A stretch of 64,000 bases of DNA, from the NCBI GenBank assembly GCA_033961575.1, contig CM066737.1:100902709-100966708 (forward strand). Direction: 5' to 3'. Shown here piece by piece: positions 1-12,532 of the stretch (positions are counted from its first letter, which is position 1; each line of letters opens with the position of its first letter). The notes under the pieces were generated by a model that saw only the letters and a program-made list of their open reading frames with translations, searched no databases and was not told the DNA's origin. The DNA is from Aselliscus stoliczkanus. Its lineage: Eukaryota; Chordata; Mammalia; Chiroptera; Hipposideridae. Position numbers and translations under genes: made by a program.

Positions 1-640
1 AGAGAAAGCACAGGGTGAATGGTCTTCCTGCTTGAATAGGTTTGGCTGCTTTCGGTGGGTTCTGTGCTGGGTCATGAATCTAAATCCATCCCAATGTGCT
101 TGTCAGCTCAAAGCATGAAGGAGACACCCAGGATGTTTCCTGCTTTACCAGCTGCAATTGTCTGACTAATACAAGGCAAAGTCATCGGGTTCTTTTGCTT
201 GCTTGCTATCTGATGGGGACGGGACTTAACATTCCAGGTTGCATGACTATCTGTACTGAACCCACATCTCATGGAGTCTTTCTATAAGGATTCCCAGCTT
301 TTACTTTATCTCCTACGGGAGCTGAACAATTTGGTTGCCATGCAGATATGTCCTGTGTTATTAAGGAAAGGCAGTATGTGACAATTTGTTCTTATGCAGT
401 GTGTAAAGTAGGAAGTAAACCAACTCTTAGTTGAATTCTTGAAATTTCAAAATGTTCAAGTCCCTCTGAAATTTGGAGAGGCTATAAATCTCATCTTGAC
501 ATCTTCGTTATCATCAAAAATTTAAACTCATAAGTAGAGAGACCCTTCCCATGGGACAACATCAGTGAATTCACCATTGAAGTCGAAAGAAAAGTAGTGT
601 TTGACCAGCCGATACTTGGCATACATCTCTTGTAATTCCC
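1..640. other. Unique non-coding sequence, nothing recognised
   Basis: Both strands show only short open frames (at most about 63 codons) with no domain, no convincing splice-site pair and no repeat I recognise. Composition is ordinary mammalian unique sequence. Confidence 0.6.
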
Positions 641-654
641 CAGCCACTTTGCAT

Positions 655-795
655 GGTAAGCCTTTTAAAGCCATCTTACAAATGAAGATGCTACAATAAG
701 CAGACCTAATGAACTGGCCTAAGATGCACAGCTAACAAGTGGCAGATTCAGGTTTTGAATGCAGACAATCTTGTCCTCACAGCCCATACTCAAAG
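655..795 (-). repeat. MIR SINE fragment (old)
   Basis: Read on the minus strand this resembles the core of MIR. On the plus strand it carries the 'cttacaaatgaagatgc' and 'cacagctaacaagtggcaga' blocks that correspond to the MIR conserved core. It is heavily diverged and lacks the tRNA-like head. MIRs are ancient mammalian tRNA-derived SINEs and are inactive. Confidence 0.45.
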
Positions 796-3700
796 ACTTA
801 TCTGCTTGGAACACATCTGGTTCCTGAATAAGGAATTCCTATAATCTAAACATCCATAGGAAGTTGTTATGAAGGGACTGCGAAGCAAGAAAGAGAAGGT
901 CTGCTTTGTCAGAGCCTTTCTGGTCAGCTATGGGGAGCCTGCCCTCTTCATTCCCCACTAAAGAACTTCTGTTGATGCCAGAGGCCTCCCCCTCAGGGAA
1001 TGAAAGAGGACCAAGCAGGGGAAAGCTTGGTGACTACCATGAAGATGGAGCCAAAGAGACCCATGCACTTCCAATTAAACAGCATGCTTTCCATGGCCTG
1101 CTCAATGTCCTGCTCCTTCTCAAAGTGTACCCAGAGAGTTTCAGCTTTGGCAAAGGTCTGTGAGATTTCATGCTCCTTTTCCTCATGTAATAAAAAAGTC
1201 ATTTTTGCCTCAAGCTAAGGAAAACACTGGCATTTTTAACTTTAAAATGTTTGGGTGAGGTTTTTTTCATATTAGATTTATTGTTGTTTTTTGGAACTCC
1301 TGTGGACATTTGCAGTTTTTGGTTCCCTTGCTGAGCTTTTCTGGAAACTTCCATAGAAAGAAGCGTTAAAAGCAGAGAAATGAGGTAGGTTTTAAACTCA
1401 AAGTCTGAGAAATGAGGTAGGTTTTAAACTCCAAGTCTGAAGGGTGGGTAGAAACTGGCAAGGACGCCATCTTGTTCTCGACCCTTTATAAAAACTAGAG
1501 TGAGGCACCCCATTCTGTGTTCACTGACCAGCCTGAGGAGGTTCTTTACTCATGTGCACATCTTCCTTTGCTTATTAGAAGGAAAGTAGGAGAAAAAGAT
1601 CCAACCTTTCATAATCCAAACTATACTCGGGAAGAGGTAAAGCAGAGCCTTCACCAAGACTTCAGATGTTCACTGTGGTCATCAAATTCCAAATGAGCTT
1701 TGCCCATTTTCCTGTTTTCTCTCTTGTCACCTTGGTCCGGCACCAAAATGCCTTGTCTTTGGCTTTTTGCAGCCCACAGAGTTGCCTTGTACAGCCTCAC
1801 CACTAACAGCATCTCCTTTTCACTTTACGGGTGAGGGAACTTACCCTAAAGTGATAACCTCTTGAAAAAACTCCCCACCCTGACCCTCCCGGCACCACCT
1901 CTCATCCCAGTCCAATTGGACCCCTGCAATCTTTCCCTCTTTCTCTCAGTTGCTGAGGGTAGAAAACACTCCATTGTCCTCTTCTGTTTTGGTGACTTGA
2001 ATAACTCAGGAAAGTTATGGTGGAGTCATGCCCGCCCCACTCCACTTCCTACTCACGTGGCCAGATCCTAGAGCCTCCTTTGGTAGGAGGGCATCTGCTC
2101 CATCCCCCAAGTCTTCCAGCCTTGGGGTCCTAGCGAGGGGCATGAGTCATTCAGTTGGACTACAAACACCTGTGGAGTGTCCACTAGGTACTAGGCCCTG
2201 GAGATGCAATGAGGAAAAGGCAGTCCTTCTCTGGAGGGGACCCCTCAGGTAAGGGGTTGGCATTCCACTAAACTTCTAGGCTTCCCTGGCAACCCCATCC
2301 TAATCCTAGCCCCAGGGGGAACATATGTAGGCAATGCCAGAGCTTTGCATCCTAATATCAGCTCCTCACCCACCATCAGCATCACTCCTGTCACTTTCAC
2401 AAAGCCTCCCAGAACTTTCTACTGAACTGCGCACTCACATTTCGGGGTGCTCATGAACACCCCCAATTCCTACAGTTACACACCTGAACACTTTTTTTAG
2501 CCTCTTTATTACACATGTAATTTAATAGGTACAATTTGGCTGCTCCAGACCTATATTCTTGACAGTTCTCCTGAAGTTTACATGAGCCAGATAAATGACA
2601 TCTAATTCAGGGCAGGTCACCATATATCCTCAGTTTCCACAAAATCTCTTTCCACACATTCTCCTTTGATATAGGGGTAGACTAGAAAGAAAATAATTAT
2701 CTTAAATCTTATTTTACATGTCACAATATGAAGATTTATTCCAGGCACAAGCATGCATTCTTAATTATAACCCCAGCATTGATCTGAGGAAGTATAAGAT
2801 ATATGACTGCAAGTTGCTGGTGGTTTTGCATTACCATTTTAGTGCAATTAACGTCTACCACTAAAGTGCCATCTTATGCATAAGACAAAATTAAAAAGAA
2901 GCTTGAAATGTTATATCTTACTCAGGAAATGTTAGTATTGCATTTTAAAGATGAAGAGTTGAGGTTTTCATTTTTAATTACATTACTGAGTGATTCTTCT
3001 AAAGGGTACGTAATTGTGAAGAATATAAATTATTTTGCAAGTTTATGGTGAGGGATTAGTAATCTTTTGGGAAGCAAACAGACAACCAAATTAGAATTCA
3101 GCAGCATCCAATAGTAAAGTTTAAAATTTCTGTCTGATTGTAACTTTCTTACAAAAGCCTTTATACCAGAATATTGCAATCGATAATTTAATCATCCCTG
3201 AAGCATTTTTTGCTGCGGCTCGTGGGAGATAAAAGAAAGCTTGTGTGGGTTCGAAGCCTCTGTCCTTCCCTTTCTAGGGCTACTTCCTTTTCTGAAGGGT
3301 CTCCTCTCCCCTCTCAGGGAGCCAGTCTTCCCTGAGCCCTCCTTGGAATGCCCGCTCAGACTGGCACCCTTGTCTTCTCCAGGGCAGTGACTCAGGTTGG
3401 CAAATTCATCTTTCCAGTGCTACAATCAGAATCACTCCCTATCCCTCCAAGCCACTCAGCTGATTCAACAAAGTCACACTCCAGTGTTGATGACTCAAAA
3501 GCACTTAAAGTTCCCTGGGGTGTCTGCAGCTGAGACCCTGAAATGGTGGAATTTCAGGTGGTGCAACAGGCTAGTGGGGATACATTTTTTCATGGGTTTT
3601 GATGCCAATCAAATCATGCTACTTGTAGATGTTAAAGGAGCTGATATAAAAGGATTTCATAAAGTGACATTTTGCCTAAGGCCTTTCTTTCAGGGCTTTA

Positions 3701-4099
3701 AATGATTAGGAAGAGATCTTAGAGCTCTCTTAGTCCCAGCAAAATTTTGGCAGGGTCATATCCATTTGCCCCTTCTTTGAACTAGTGTGTGAACTTCAAC
3801 CACTGACTGCCTTGTAGAAATGTTTCTTGTGCAGATTCATTCCCACTGAAGGGAATCCTGACTTCTGTAGAAATACAGCAAAGCCTTTGCATTTGCCATG
3901 GAGGCATTCCCAGGCCTTTCATTTCCCCATAAAAGAAAGTAAAGTATAGCTTCCCAGGCATTAACACATGTGAGGACAAAAAATGACATTTACTATGTTT
4001 CCAGCACTGTTCCGTGTGTTTTCCATCTACACACAATGAAATCACAAAGCTAAAGAAGTATAAAATAAATTTAAATAATTTAATTTTTTTTGTCAGTTT
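796..4099. other. Gene-free stretch, mostly unique
   Basis: No coding region is supported. It contains a 32-bp tandem duplication at 1375-1438 and a weak L2/MIR-like piece around 2155-2225 ('gtgtccactaggtactaggc'). It also contains an A+T-rich block at about 2680-3200 that I cannot assign to any repeat and that could hold conserved non-coding sequence. Confidence 0.5.
1375..1438. repeat. Direct tandem duplication, 32-bp unit, two copies
   Basis: The unit starting 'gagaaatgaggtaggttt' occurs at 1375 and again at 1407, with a single difference (ctcaaag against ctccaag). This is a recent local duplication with no coding content. Confidence 0.9.
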
Positions 4100-4332
4100 G
4101 TAGCATTTATACTTCAGGTCATCCCGTGTTGACTCCTTTAACCTTCATGACAACCTTCACATGTAGGCAGCATTATTCACTCCATTTTCACAGATGGGAA
4201 AACAAAGGCATTGGCAAGTTAAGTCATTTGCCCAACGTTATATAGTTAGTAAGGGGAAAAACTGGGAATATAAACCTAGGCAGTGTAATCCCAGTATTCA
4301 TGCTCTTAGCCACCATATCACACTGCCTCTCG
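4100..4332 (-). repeat. MIR SINE, nearly full length
   Basis: The plus strand shows the ordered MIR reverse-complement blocks: 'ccattttcacagatggg', then 'aagttaagtcatttgccca', then 'gctcttagccaccatatcacactgcc', which is the complement of the MIR head. Divergence is high, as expected for this age class. Confidence 0.75.
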
Positions 4333-5844
4333 GCAGTTACTAGGAGATAGCAGATGTAGCCATGCCTGAAGAACAGCTAGACTCAGTCACTGGTTAAATG
4401 TTTCACTCGCCATACCAGCCTCATTTGGCCATAATTCAGTTTCCTCCTGCAGAAAGATGGCAGGGACCTCACTGGTATCAAAACCATGAATGATAAATCT
4501 AGACTGCTAAGAGTTCCCTGTGTCACTTTTGTTTCCCCCGCACTTTTACAGAGCATGATCCAACCTACACTTGTTGAATTCAATTAAATAGAATTGCCAA
4601 GTCCTTTTGACATTCTATGGGAAGTTTGGGCAGGTCCTCCTCTCTTGCCTTCCACTTAGTTCCAGACCTGTTGTATATTCTTGACATGGCCCCATTTCCC
4701 TCCTACATTCTTCTTGTCCATCACATGGAACCTTTCTCCATAAACCCATCCAGAAAGCCATAGTGAGGGCCTACTATTGTCTACATAATATTCTCGAAGC
4801 CTGCTGCCTTCATCTATGGTAGGGAAAGCACAGTGCTCTGTTTGGGGGATCTAGTCCTTTCTAGGCCAGAACTAGACCCAAAGCTGTTTTATACCTGCAG
4901 TCAGGCAGTCAAGTCAGCCAGCCTCCTCTGGCTCATTTCAGGGGCCTCATTTGTCCTTCTCACACCACCTGCATCTCCTTTCCCAGACTCACTGGCCTCC
5001 AACTGACCTTGGCTAGGGGACTCTGGTCTCCCCACCCTGTTTTCTTGGCACTCCCAACCCTCGTGACCCTGGCAAGTGGAGGCATTAACACCTAAGATCC
5101 AGGGAGCTCTGTCTGTCTTTCATGACCTTCAGACAGAGGGCCTACTTGTTGACCTAACTTTATGGCCCTGTCCCTGGCACCTGGAGCCCTCTGAGACTGA
5201 CCTGGTCCCATTAGCCACGGCTTGATCAATGGTACTTTATTTCTTACTGGCATTTCTGAAAACTGAGAGGTTGCTCAGGGATTTCTGAGCCGTGAGTTGA
5301 TTAGCAGTTAATGATGTGTGTTTTGATGAGAAAATAAAAGATTTTGTTTATCCACTTGAGAGGAGGAAAATTAGGAGTAAAAAGGAGAGAAGGAAAAACA
5401 CAAATTCTCAGCTTTTCAATGGGGTTTTAAATGGCTTGGGTCTGCTGAGTTCCCAGTCATTGCTGGAAAATTCTCTGGGTGTTGATTTTATGTATCAGCT
5501 CTCAGAAAAATTCATGGAGTGTTCAGCTTCACCTAAGGCTGTCAGGAGACACACAGAAGGCCAAAAGGGCTGCTGGACGAGCCATTTTACTATTCAAAGA
5601 ATGTGTGAATACAACCCGGAAGTGCATTTAGACTTCCGCCTGAAGCACTGGGAGAAAGGAACCTATAGGGACCAGAGGCAGTTTCCAACAGTGAGTCCTC
5701 CAACCAGAGCCATGGTTTATAGGCACTCCAACTGGGTCAACACCTACAGAAAGGATGGTTTCTAAACTATTCTTGGTTCACCATTGTTGAAGTCATGGAG
5801 AAGATGCAGGGGCGGCTCCATAAAGGCACAATATGGTAATCTAA
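4333..5844. other. Gene-free unique stretch
   Basis: It holds one open frame of 149 codons (5316-5765, plus) that resembles no protein I know and has no exon-like boundaries. I treat it as chance. No repeats recognised. Confidence 0.5.
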
Positions 5845-6050
5845 AAGAAATAGGCTTTGTAGTTCAAACCAATCTGGGTTTGAATCCCACTTATCCATTC
5901 CAGATTTCTCACCTTCTCTGAGTCTCAACTCAGTTCTCATTCATAAAATGGGCAAGTACTATTTAACTTGCAGAGTTGCAATGAAGATGAAATGGTTCAA
6001 TAGTAAAATTAACTAACACAGATCAGGTGCCCAGTGAGTGTCATTTACAC
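5845..6050 (+). repeat. MIR SINE
   Basis: Sense-oriented MIR blocks appear in order: 'ctgggtttgaatcccact' (B-box region), 'tctcaactcagttctcattcataaaatggg' (core) and 'gcccagtgagtgtcatt' (3' part). Old and inactive. Confidence 0.65.
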
Positions 6051-6460
6051 TCCCCACCTCTCCATTTTTTCCCATAGAAAGCCTTTACTCTCTCTTCAGA
6101 GTGCACATGGTCTTTAATGGCTGACATTCAAAACAAATAGACCAAGGTGGTTAACATCTTCTGGGATTTGGGATTTTTTCAAAACCAACTCCCCAGGGAA
6201 ATAGTAATTTATAATCCTACCTTTCAGGGATTCCCTGATCAAATCAACAAGTGTCTTTTGGTACGTGCTTGATGTTGAAATTTTACAGATGGTTTGGGCC
6301 AATAAACTCGGTTGAAGTTAGGCAGCCAAAATCTTGCTTTCCAAATAGACCCATAGAAGTGATGTTCTTTGATGATAGTCTTACTCAGGCCAGTTGAGCC
6401 AGTCATATCACAAACGAGCAGTGTTACAAGTAGGGTTGGATGAGAGGCTGGGTGAGGGTT
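6051..6460. other. Gene-free unique stretch
   Basis: No gene or repeat recognised between the MIR and the SINE target site. Confidence 0.5.
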
Positions 6461-6477
6461 TCCCTATCACTATTCTT

Positions 6478-6580
6478 TTTTTTTTGGAGGGCAGTGTCAC
6501 TGACCCCCACATGTGGGACCCGAACCGAGGCCGCTGGCCTCCCAAGCCAGCGCCCAACCACCGTGCCACTCGGCCAGCCC
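6478..6580 (-). mobile_element. Young tRNA-derived SINE, short form
   Basis: On the minus strand a tRNA-like head starts with ggctggccgagtgg (A-box region), has a GGTTCGG-type B box and ends 'cagtgacactgccctcc' followed by A's. It is flanked by a perfect 17-bp target-site duplication (tccctatcactattctt at 6461-6477 and 6581-6597), the hallmark of L1-mediated integration. The perfect duplication implies a fairly recent insertion. It shares its body with the copies at 29215, 30801, 37978 and 58543 and with the head of the three long forms in this window. Confidence 0.93.
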
Positions 6581-6597
6581 TCCCTATCACTATTCTT

Positions 6598-8084
6598 AAA
6601 ATGACAACTTAGAGCACATCTTAATGGCCAGCAACCTTATCTTTGCTGGGCAATACCAGTCCATGTGGCAGGAAGTGCCCTTTGGTGGGCACCTGCTCTG
6701 AAGATTTCACTGACGTTCATGGGTGGTCCTAAGTCTGAGGGCAAATGAGAACATTAGAAGATCTCAGCTGTTCTAGAACAGTCTCCTCTCACTAAATTAC
6801 CTTTGCCTTTAGGGTTGGAAGAGTCAAATTTGTGACTTGAGTCATCTAGGAAGCAGTTATTGAGGGAGCAGCTCATTTATGGGGTTACATAATATAAAGA
6901 TTTTGCCACCACCCAGTAGAAGATGCCCCAAGATCATAGACACATTTAAGAGGAGGTCAAAAAAAGGAATACTGAGACTTCAGTCTGATTCTTTATTTCT
7001 GCCCTTTGGGACACATCGAATTTGTGTTTTCTCCACTTGGAGGGAATTTTTCAGTCAAGGCTGGGGGCTTACCAGAACTGCTTTTCCATTCTGGCACCAA
7101 TTTTAATTCTGCAGGGTTATTTTAATGGAAGTCTGTTTCTCAGTTAAGCAACAGTTTTCTGGGTTTAAGGTAGCTTTAGTATGCCAGTAAAAAGCCAAGA
7201 GCCATTCAAAGCAGCTGATTATGAATTCCTCATGAGAATGATGATAGTGAGTTCATCATTGATGTTGGCAATATATTTAGAAATGAAAAAACTGCACCCT
7301 TGGAATTGCTCAAAGTCCTGGAAGGATGAAAGAAAAGAATATTCAAGTTTCCCTACATGATAATGGTGGTGGTAATGGAGATGAGGGGGTTTGTCACTTG
7401 CAAACCAAAGGACATAAACCAATTGGGAAGTCATTTGAGGTATGTTCAAGGTCAAAATCATATGGGGAGACTCAATGGTATATTTTATTTCTTGTTTGGG
7501 GAGCGATGAACAAGAAGATTTTCTCCAGCAAAAGCTAAGGCTCTCCATGTTCCCCTCAAACTGAGAGGTATCGTCTCCAATCTATGCCAAGCCAGGAAAT
7601 GGAAAACATACATTCCAGGTGTTCAGAGGCCCAGTGCTTGCATTTATCCAGTGAGAGAATGGCCTCCTGTACACTGCTCCATGATATTCCTGCAGAATGT
7701 TTACGTTGTCCAGAGTCTTCTTTCTGAAGCCTCTTTGGACATCTCTGGTTATGGGTCTTTAAAACATTCCTGCAAGGCAAGATCCACTTATGGGTGCCAA
7801 AATCAGCGGGTGAACATTTGAGGAGAGCTATCTCTCTCAAAGTATTTATTAATTAGAAAGGGGAAAAGAGTAAGTTAATGTGGAACAACATAACAGACAC
7901 ACCTTTACCATGTCAACAAGGTTAACATCACAATAATCAGGCATGTCACCCTCATGTGCCTTCTGATATGATGTCCTGAGAAGGGTACATTATTGCTTCT
8001 ATGGTATTCTTGCCAGAAATGCATAACTTCAATTTAATTATGAGTAAACATCAGAAAACCCAAATTAAGGGACATTCTACAAGG
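6598..8084. other. Gene-free unique stretch
   Basis: Open frames of up to about 109 codons exist on both strands but overlap one another without domain content. No repeats recognised. Confidence 0.5.
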
Positions 8085-8395
8085 TAACTGACTAGTACTC
8101 TTCAAAAGTGTCAGGGAAGACTGTGTCGTCACAGATTGAAGGTGCCTAAGGAGGAGTAGATTCTGGAACAGGCAAAGGACATTAGTGGAAAGACTGGTGA
8201 ACTCTGAGTAAGGCCTGTAATTTGGATGATAGTACTGTGCTATGTTAATTTTCTGGTTTTGATGATCGTACTGCAGTTACAGAAGATGCTACCATTAGGG
8301 AAAGCTGGGTGAAGGGTATGCATGAATTCTCTGTAAAATTTTTGCAACTTTTTTATAAGTCTAAATTTATTTCAAAATAAAAAGTTAAAAATAAG
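8085..8395 (+). repeat. L1M-type 3' untranslated end
   Basis: The block ends with 'aagtctaaatttatttcaaaataaaaagttaaaa', a tail typical of old mammalian L1 3' ends. Upstream 'ggaaagctgggtgaagggta' also fits. ORF2 sequence is absent, so this is a 5'-truncated ancient copy. Confidence 0.55.
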
Positions 8396-10149
8396 TTTCC
8401 TGTGGGGGAAAAAACCCCCACCACCACACAGCATAGTATTGCCCTACCAAGTGAACCAGATGGGGGTGCATAATTGTCTTCCTCCACATTCTGTGTTTAA
8501 TTTCTACAAGTTGTAACTTGTGCAGCTCATCTCAGTCCTGCGCATAGCCTAGGAAAATTGTATTTCATATTTTAAGACTAAAAGGGTAAAATTGAGAAGA
8601 GGCTCTTCAACTTGTTTTCACAAGCTTTATTACTTGTCAGAAATGTGTCTGAGAACAGGGAAATACCAATGATGTAAAAAGATGTATTTTTTAAAGGCTG
8701 CAACATGGAAGAGAGAATTTAAGGCAGGAGGGCTGCCAATTATTTGCTTTTTTTCCTTAAGAGCTGTGTACTTCTTTGCAGTCAGAATCCAATTGTTTCA
8801 AGTCTTCATTAATCAGTGACACCATTCATCAAATGGACACATCGGCGTAATGAGCTCTCATAAGTACAGTGTTTGTGATCTTTCTTGGATTATTAGAGTG
8901 AGGAATGGGGGGTGGAAAGAGTGAAATCACGCGGTACCCCATCTACTTAGTCTAAAACATACTTACGTATGCCACACTGAATTAACATCCTGTCATCTTT
9001 TCTGTTTCATCTCATTCTTGTCTCTATTTCTCTGTCTCACTTCGTTTCTGTCTCTTTCTCTTGCATATATAACAAATGAATCAGGGGCACCCCCCAATCC
9101 CTTAATTGAGGCAGTTCAGGTCAAATCATGATTGTTAATGGAAAGAAACCAAATCATTTGTCACAGAGTTTCATTTCGCCTGTGCTGCCTGATTTCCTGC
9201 TGTTATTGTACTTACAGTAGATGATAAAAGCAGTTGCTTCAGTCTCTTCACAGGAAAACAAATCCCAGCTGCAGTCTGAATCAAAGCACCTGGGGCTATG
9301 GATTAGCCGGGGTCCAACAGCTATTTTTCCAGCCTTGGTTGCTCCTCAGGTTGATAGAAAGGGACTGTGCCATTTCTGAATGGAAGTTAGCTTCTGCATT
9401 TCCAAGTACTATCTTTGGTTTCCAATGAGTGAGCATTCGGGGTCACCCCTTGAAAATATGGAAGCCCCAGAGTCCTTTTCTCATTATACCACTTCAGAGC
9501 TCATAGACTTCTTCCAGGTTTCTAAAACTGCAATTCAGGGACTCAGAATCACCTGTGCATTAAGATGGAGCTTGAGTGGGTACACATTGAAAATTGGAGA
9601 GCCATCACCCGGGGTGAGGACAGCAGGTTCTTCTTGTGAGGAAGGGACAAAGTATTTGACTGGATATTTGTAGAAATGACAGTTCCCTGGCATCCCATGA
9701 TTTCAGCACTTTCTCCAATTTTCGGCCCTTGGATTACAGAGGTGGTGCCAGTTTTAAGACCTGTCTTACAGACGGAGATACAAATATGGTAGGCATGTCT
9801 TGGTCATAGAGGAGGTTCAGAAATAACGTGATAGCTGCTGGTCAGGATCAGCTTTCTGGCCAGCCACCTTCAATCCTGAAACAATCACATGGGGCTTTCC
9901 TGGGGTCACTCTCTAGTGCACATCAATAAGAGAGTAATCTTCCTTTCTGGAATCCAACCCTGGCCATGGCTCATTCCTGGCTGTGGTGTGTCAGTAGGAT
10001 GTCTGTGTCCTGTGTGTATATGTGAGTGGGGGCATAGCGTTATTTGACATGAGAGGACAGAACCTGAGAGAAGAGATTGAAAAATGCCAGGCATCCCCAT
10101 GAGATGGCCCAATTGTAACTCCCGAAACCATTACCTTTGAAGATTTCTG
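8396..10149. other. Gene-free unique stretch
   Basis: A pyrimidine-rich run lies at about 9000-9062. The segments at about 8750-8890 and 9070-9215 are complex sequence without repeat similarity and might be conserved non-coding elements, but I cannot test that. No exon supported. Confidence 0.45.
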
Positions 10150-10341
10150 CTCCAGGTCAGAGTTCCAAGTCTGGCTGAACATTTGAGTCATCTGAGGAAG
10201 CTTTACAAACACAGATTCCAGGGCTCTATCCTAATCCTGTTGAACCAGAACTTCTAGGGGAAGAGCCAAGGGAAAATCTTTCCTGAAAGACCAGCAGATG
10301 GCTCAGACCAAGATCCCAAGATCCAGGTTTGAGAACCACTG
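10150..10341. repeat. hAT-Charlie MITE, MER5-like
   Basis: The right end reads 'ggtttgagaaccactg', the characteristic terminal inverted repeat of MER5-type non-autonomous hAT elements. Inside, 'catttgagtcatctgaggaagctttacaaacacaga' matches the MER5-like body pattern. The left terminus is too eroded to place exactly. Confidence 0.55.
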
Positions 10342-10404
10342 CTCTCGATCACTACTAACCAATCCATGTCACTGACTTTACAGGATACTATGAAGAAGTA
10401 ATAA

Positions 10405-10660
10405 AAATGATAACAATGTTTATCAAGCATTTACTGTATGCACCATGCTAAGAGCCTTACATGCCTGATCTTATTTGGTCCTCACAGTAGCCCTATCAGA
10501 AAGTTACTATTATTATTCCCATTTTAAAGATGAGAGAACTGAAGTTCAGAGAAATAAATAACTTGCCTAAGATTTTACAGCTAATAAGTGGAGGAAGCAG
10601 GATTCATAACTGGCCTGATTTATGAGTCTCAGTTCTTCCTTACTAGGCCATAATGCTCTG
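10405..10660 (-). repeat. MIR SINE, nearly full length
   Basis: The full set of MIR reverse-complement blocks is present: 'catttactgtatgcaccatgctaagagc', 'tcctcacagtagccctatcag', 'attattattcccattttaaagatgag' and 'acttgcctaagattttacagctaataagtgg'. Confidence 0.8.
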
Positions 10661-10869
10661 GGACACCAAGTATGCTCTTAGATAATTTTGGCCCTAGGAT
10701 GTGGAGTGTGGAGGAGGGAAGTAACTGCATCAGAAAAGAATGAAGCACAGTGTGTATGTGTGTGCCTGTGCGTGCTTACACACATGAGTATTAGCAATGT
10801 GGGGAGCAGATGGAGAATCGAAGAAACTGGTAGATGGCAGAGACTGAGTGAAGAAGAGTATGATGGGAG

Positions 10870-11055
10870 AGTGAAACAAGAATGAATTTTGGAGCCAAAG
10901 ACATAAGTGTGAATCCCAGCTCTGCCATTTACTAACTGTATGACTTAAGGCAGGGCATTTCGCTTCTCAGGGCTTTGGTTTCCCTGTCAATAAAAACAAA
11001 TAATAATACCTTGTAAATTGTAGGTAAAGTTGATAAACTGCTCAGTACTGAGTAG
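10870..11055 (+). repeat. MIR SINE
   Basis: Sense MIR blocks 'gtgaatcccagctctgccatttactaactgtatgactt' and 'ctcagggctttggtttccctgtcaataaa' are clear. It lies only about 200 bp from the preceding MIR, which is in the opposite orientation. Confidence 0.75.
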
Positions 11056-11984
11056 ATTTTCAGTTATGGCACTAGTTATTAGATGTTAGTATATTACAAA
11101 GATATACTCAAAGAACTGATGTCCTGATCCACAAAGAAGACTGTTATCAGAAATAACCAGACTGAAGACAAAGTAGCTGAAAAAACTTCAGAACAAAATT
11201 ATTTTATAAGACTGCCTGGGAGACATTGCATGTTTAGATGTGAAAAAAAACCAAACTAATCCAAAACACAGTTGTCCTCTGGCCTAGATGAAGAATTATA
11301 GGAAAATGGGGGCAGGGGATTTTTGCTAAAGACCAGAAGAGTGAATCTAAGTGCTTTCAAGTACCAAGACAGTCAAAAAGGATTAGTTGTTTTTCTCCCT
11401 TCTTAGCATCCTGTTCTCAAAGGCAGCCTTGTGTTTTTAGACACGACAGTGCTGGTTCCAATCTGGGGGGCACCAGAGAAGAGGCCTTAGGGGAGAACAA
11501 ATTCTTCCCTTAGATGAAGATTGTGTGCAACCCAGTGTGTATCCATTGGCTGGACATGATCCTTGGAATTTTGCTGATGGGTTTGGACTCTGAATTTCAC
11601 AATAATGGCAGAAGATAGGAAGACATTTAGAGATTGTTCTACAACAGCAAGAAGAAAACCACTACATCCAAAAGATGACTAAGAGGGAACAATAATAGTC
11701 CTCCATCACTGGAAGAATATAATGGTCCCAGGGAGAGTAATTAGATAACATAAAAAAGATTTTTTGGGAAGGAAAATTCAGACTCTCAGAAACATTTTCT
11801 GCATGTCAGGACTTGTGAAATAGTGTTCCAAGAGAAGAGGCAGAAACTGTCTTCACTGAATCATGGAAAGTCAAGTGAAAATTGAATGTGATAGAACACT
11901 CAAGCTGGGCATCTCCAATCTATTTCTTGAAGATGCATTTGACATGAGTGAGACTTAAAGATTTTAAACTATGAAAATGAACAA
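11056..11984. other. Gene-free stretch, unclassified
   Basis: No coding region seen. It may include further eroded L1 3' sequence leading into the next feature, but I cannot prove continuity. Confidence 0.4.
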
Positions 11985-12345
11985 ATTATTGCTGCATGGA
12001 AAACATGGGTAAATCTCACTCATGGAAAACATGAATAAATCTCATTAAGTATAACGTTAAGTGAGGAAAGCTGGACACAGAGATGCATACTGCATGATTC
12101 CATTCATATAAAGGTCCTGAAGAGGTAAAGCTAATCTGTGTGTTAAGAATCAGGCACCATAGTTATCTTTGGAGTGTAGTGATTAAGAGCAGACAAGGGA
12201 GATTTTAGGAGTGCTGGTCATTTTCTGTTTTTTGATCTGGGTACTAGTTATGTGTGCCTGTGAATACCCATCGAATGTATACTCATGATTTCTGCATTTT
12301 TCTGTATGTATATTTCAATGAAAAGTTAATAAAATAAAGGCTTTA
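11985..12345 (+). repeat. L1M-type 3' untranslated end
   Basis: The pattern is 'gatgcatactgcatgattccattcatataaag', then 'ttttgatctgggtactagttatg', then 'tgtatgtatatttcaatgaaaagttaataaaataaa', the usual order in old mammalian L1 3' UTRs. Confidence 0.65.
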
Positions 12346-12493
12346 TCTATGAATAGAGAGTAATTTCTTAGAAGAGAAATAAACCCCAAATATCTAATCT
12401 CTGAGTTTATTTCTAGTTGCTTCACCCATGAAAGTTTTATCTTTTCCTGAACTGCAAATTTTTCGATCTTATGTGCTGGTCAGAATTGCAGAC

Positions 12494-12532
12494 ACAATAA
12501 TATGTCACAATAATATGTCACAATAATATATC
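12494..12532. repeat. Short tandem repeat, 13-bp unit, about three copies
   Basis: The unit acaataatatgtc repeats in direct succession; the last copy carries a substitution. Confidence 0.85.

Noticed and set aside
5316..5765. 149-codon open frame on the plus strand
   Set aside because: No domain, no similarity I recognise, no exon boundaries or promoter. Frames of this length occur by chance in 64 kb on six frames.
9218..9420. Possible splice acceptor 'cagtctcttcacag' followed by an open frame
   Set aside because: No matching donor and no recognisable protein; overlapping frames are equally open.
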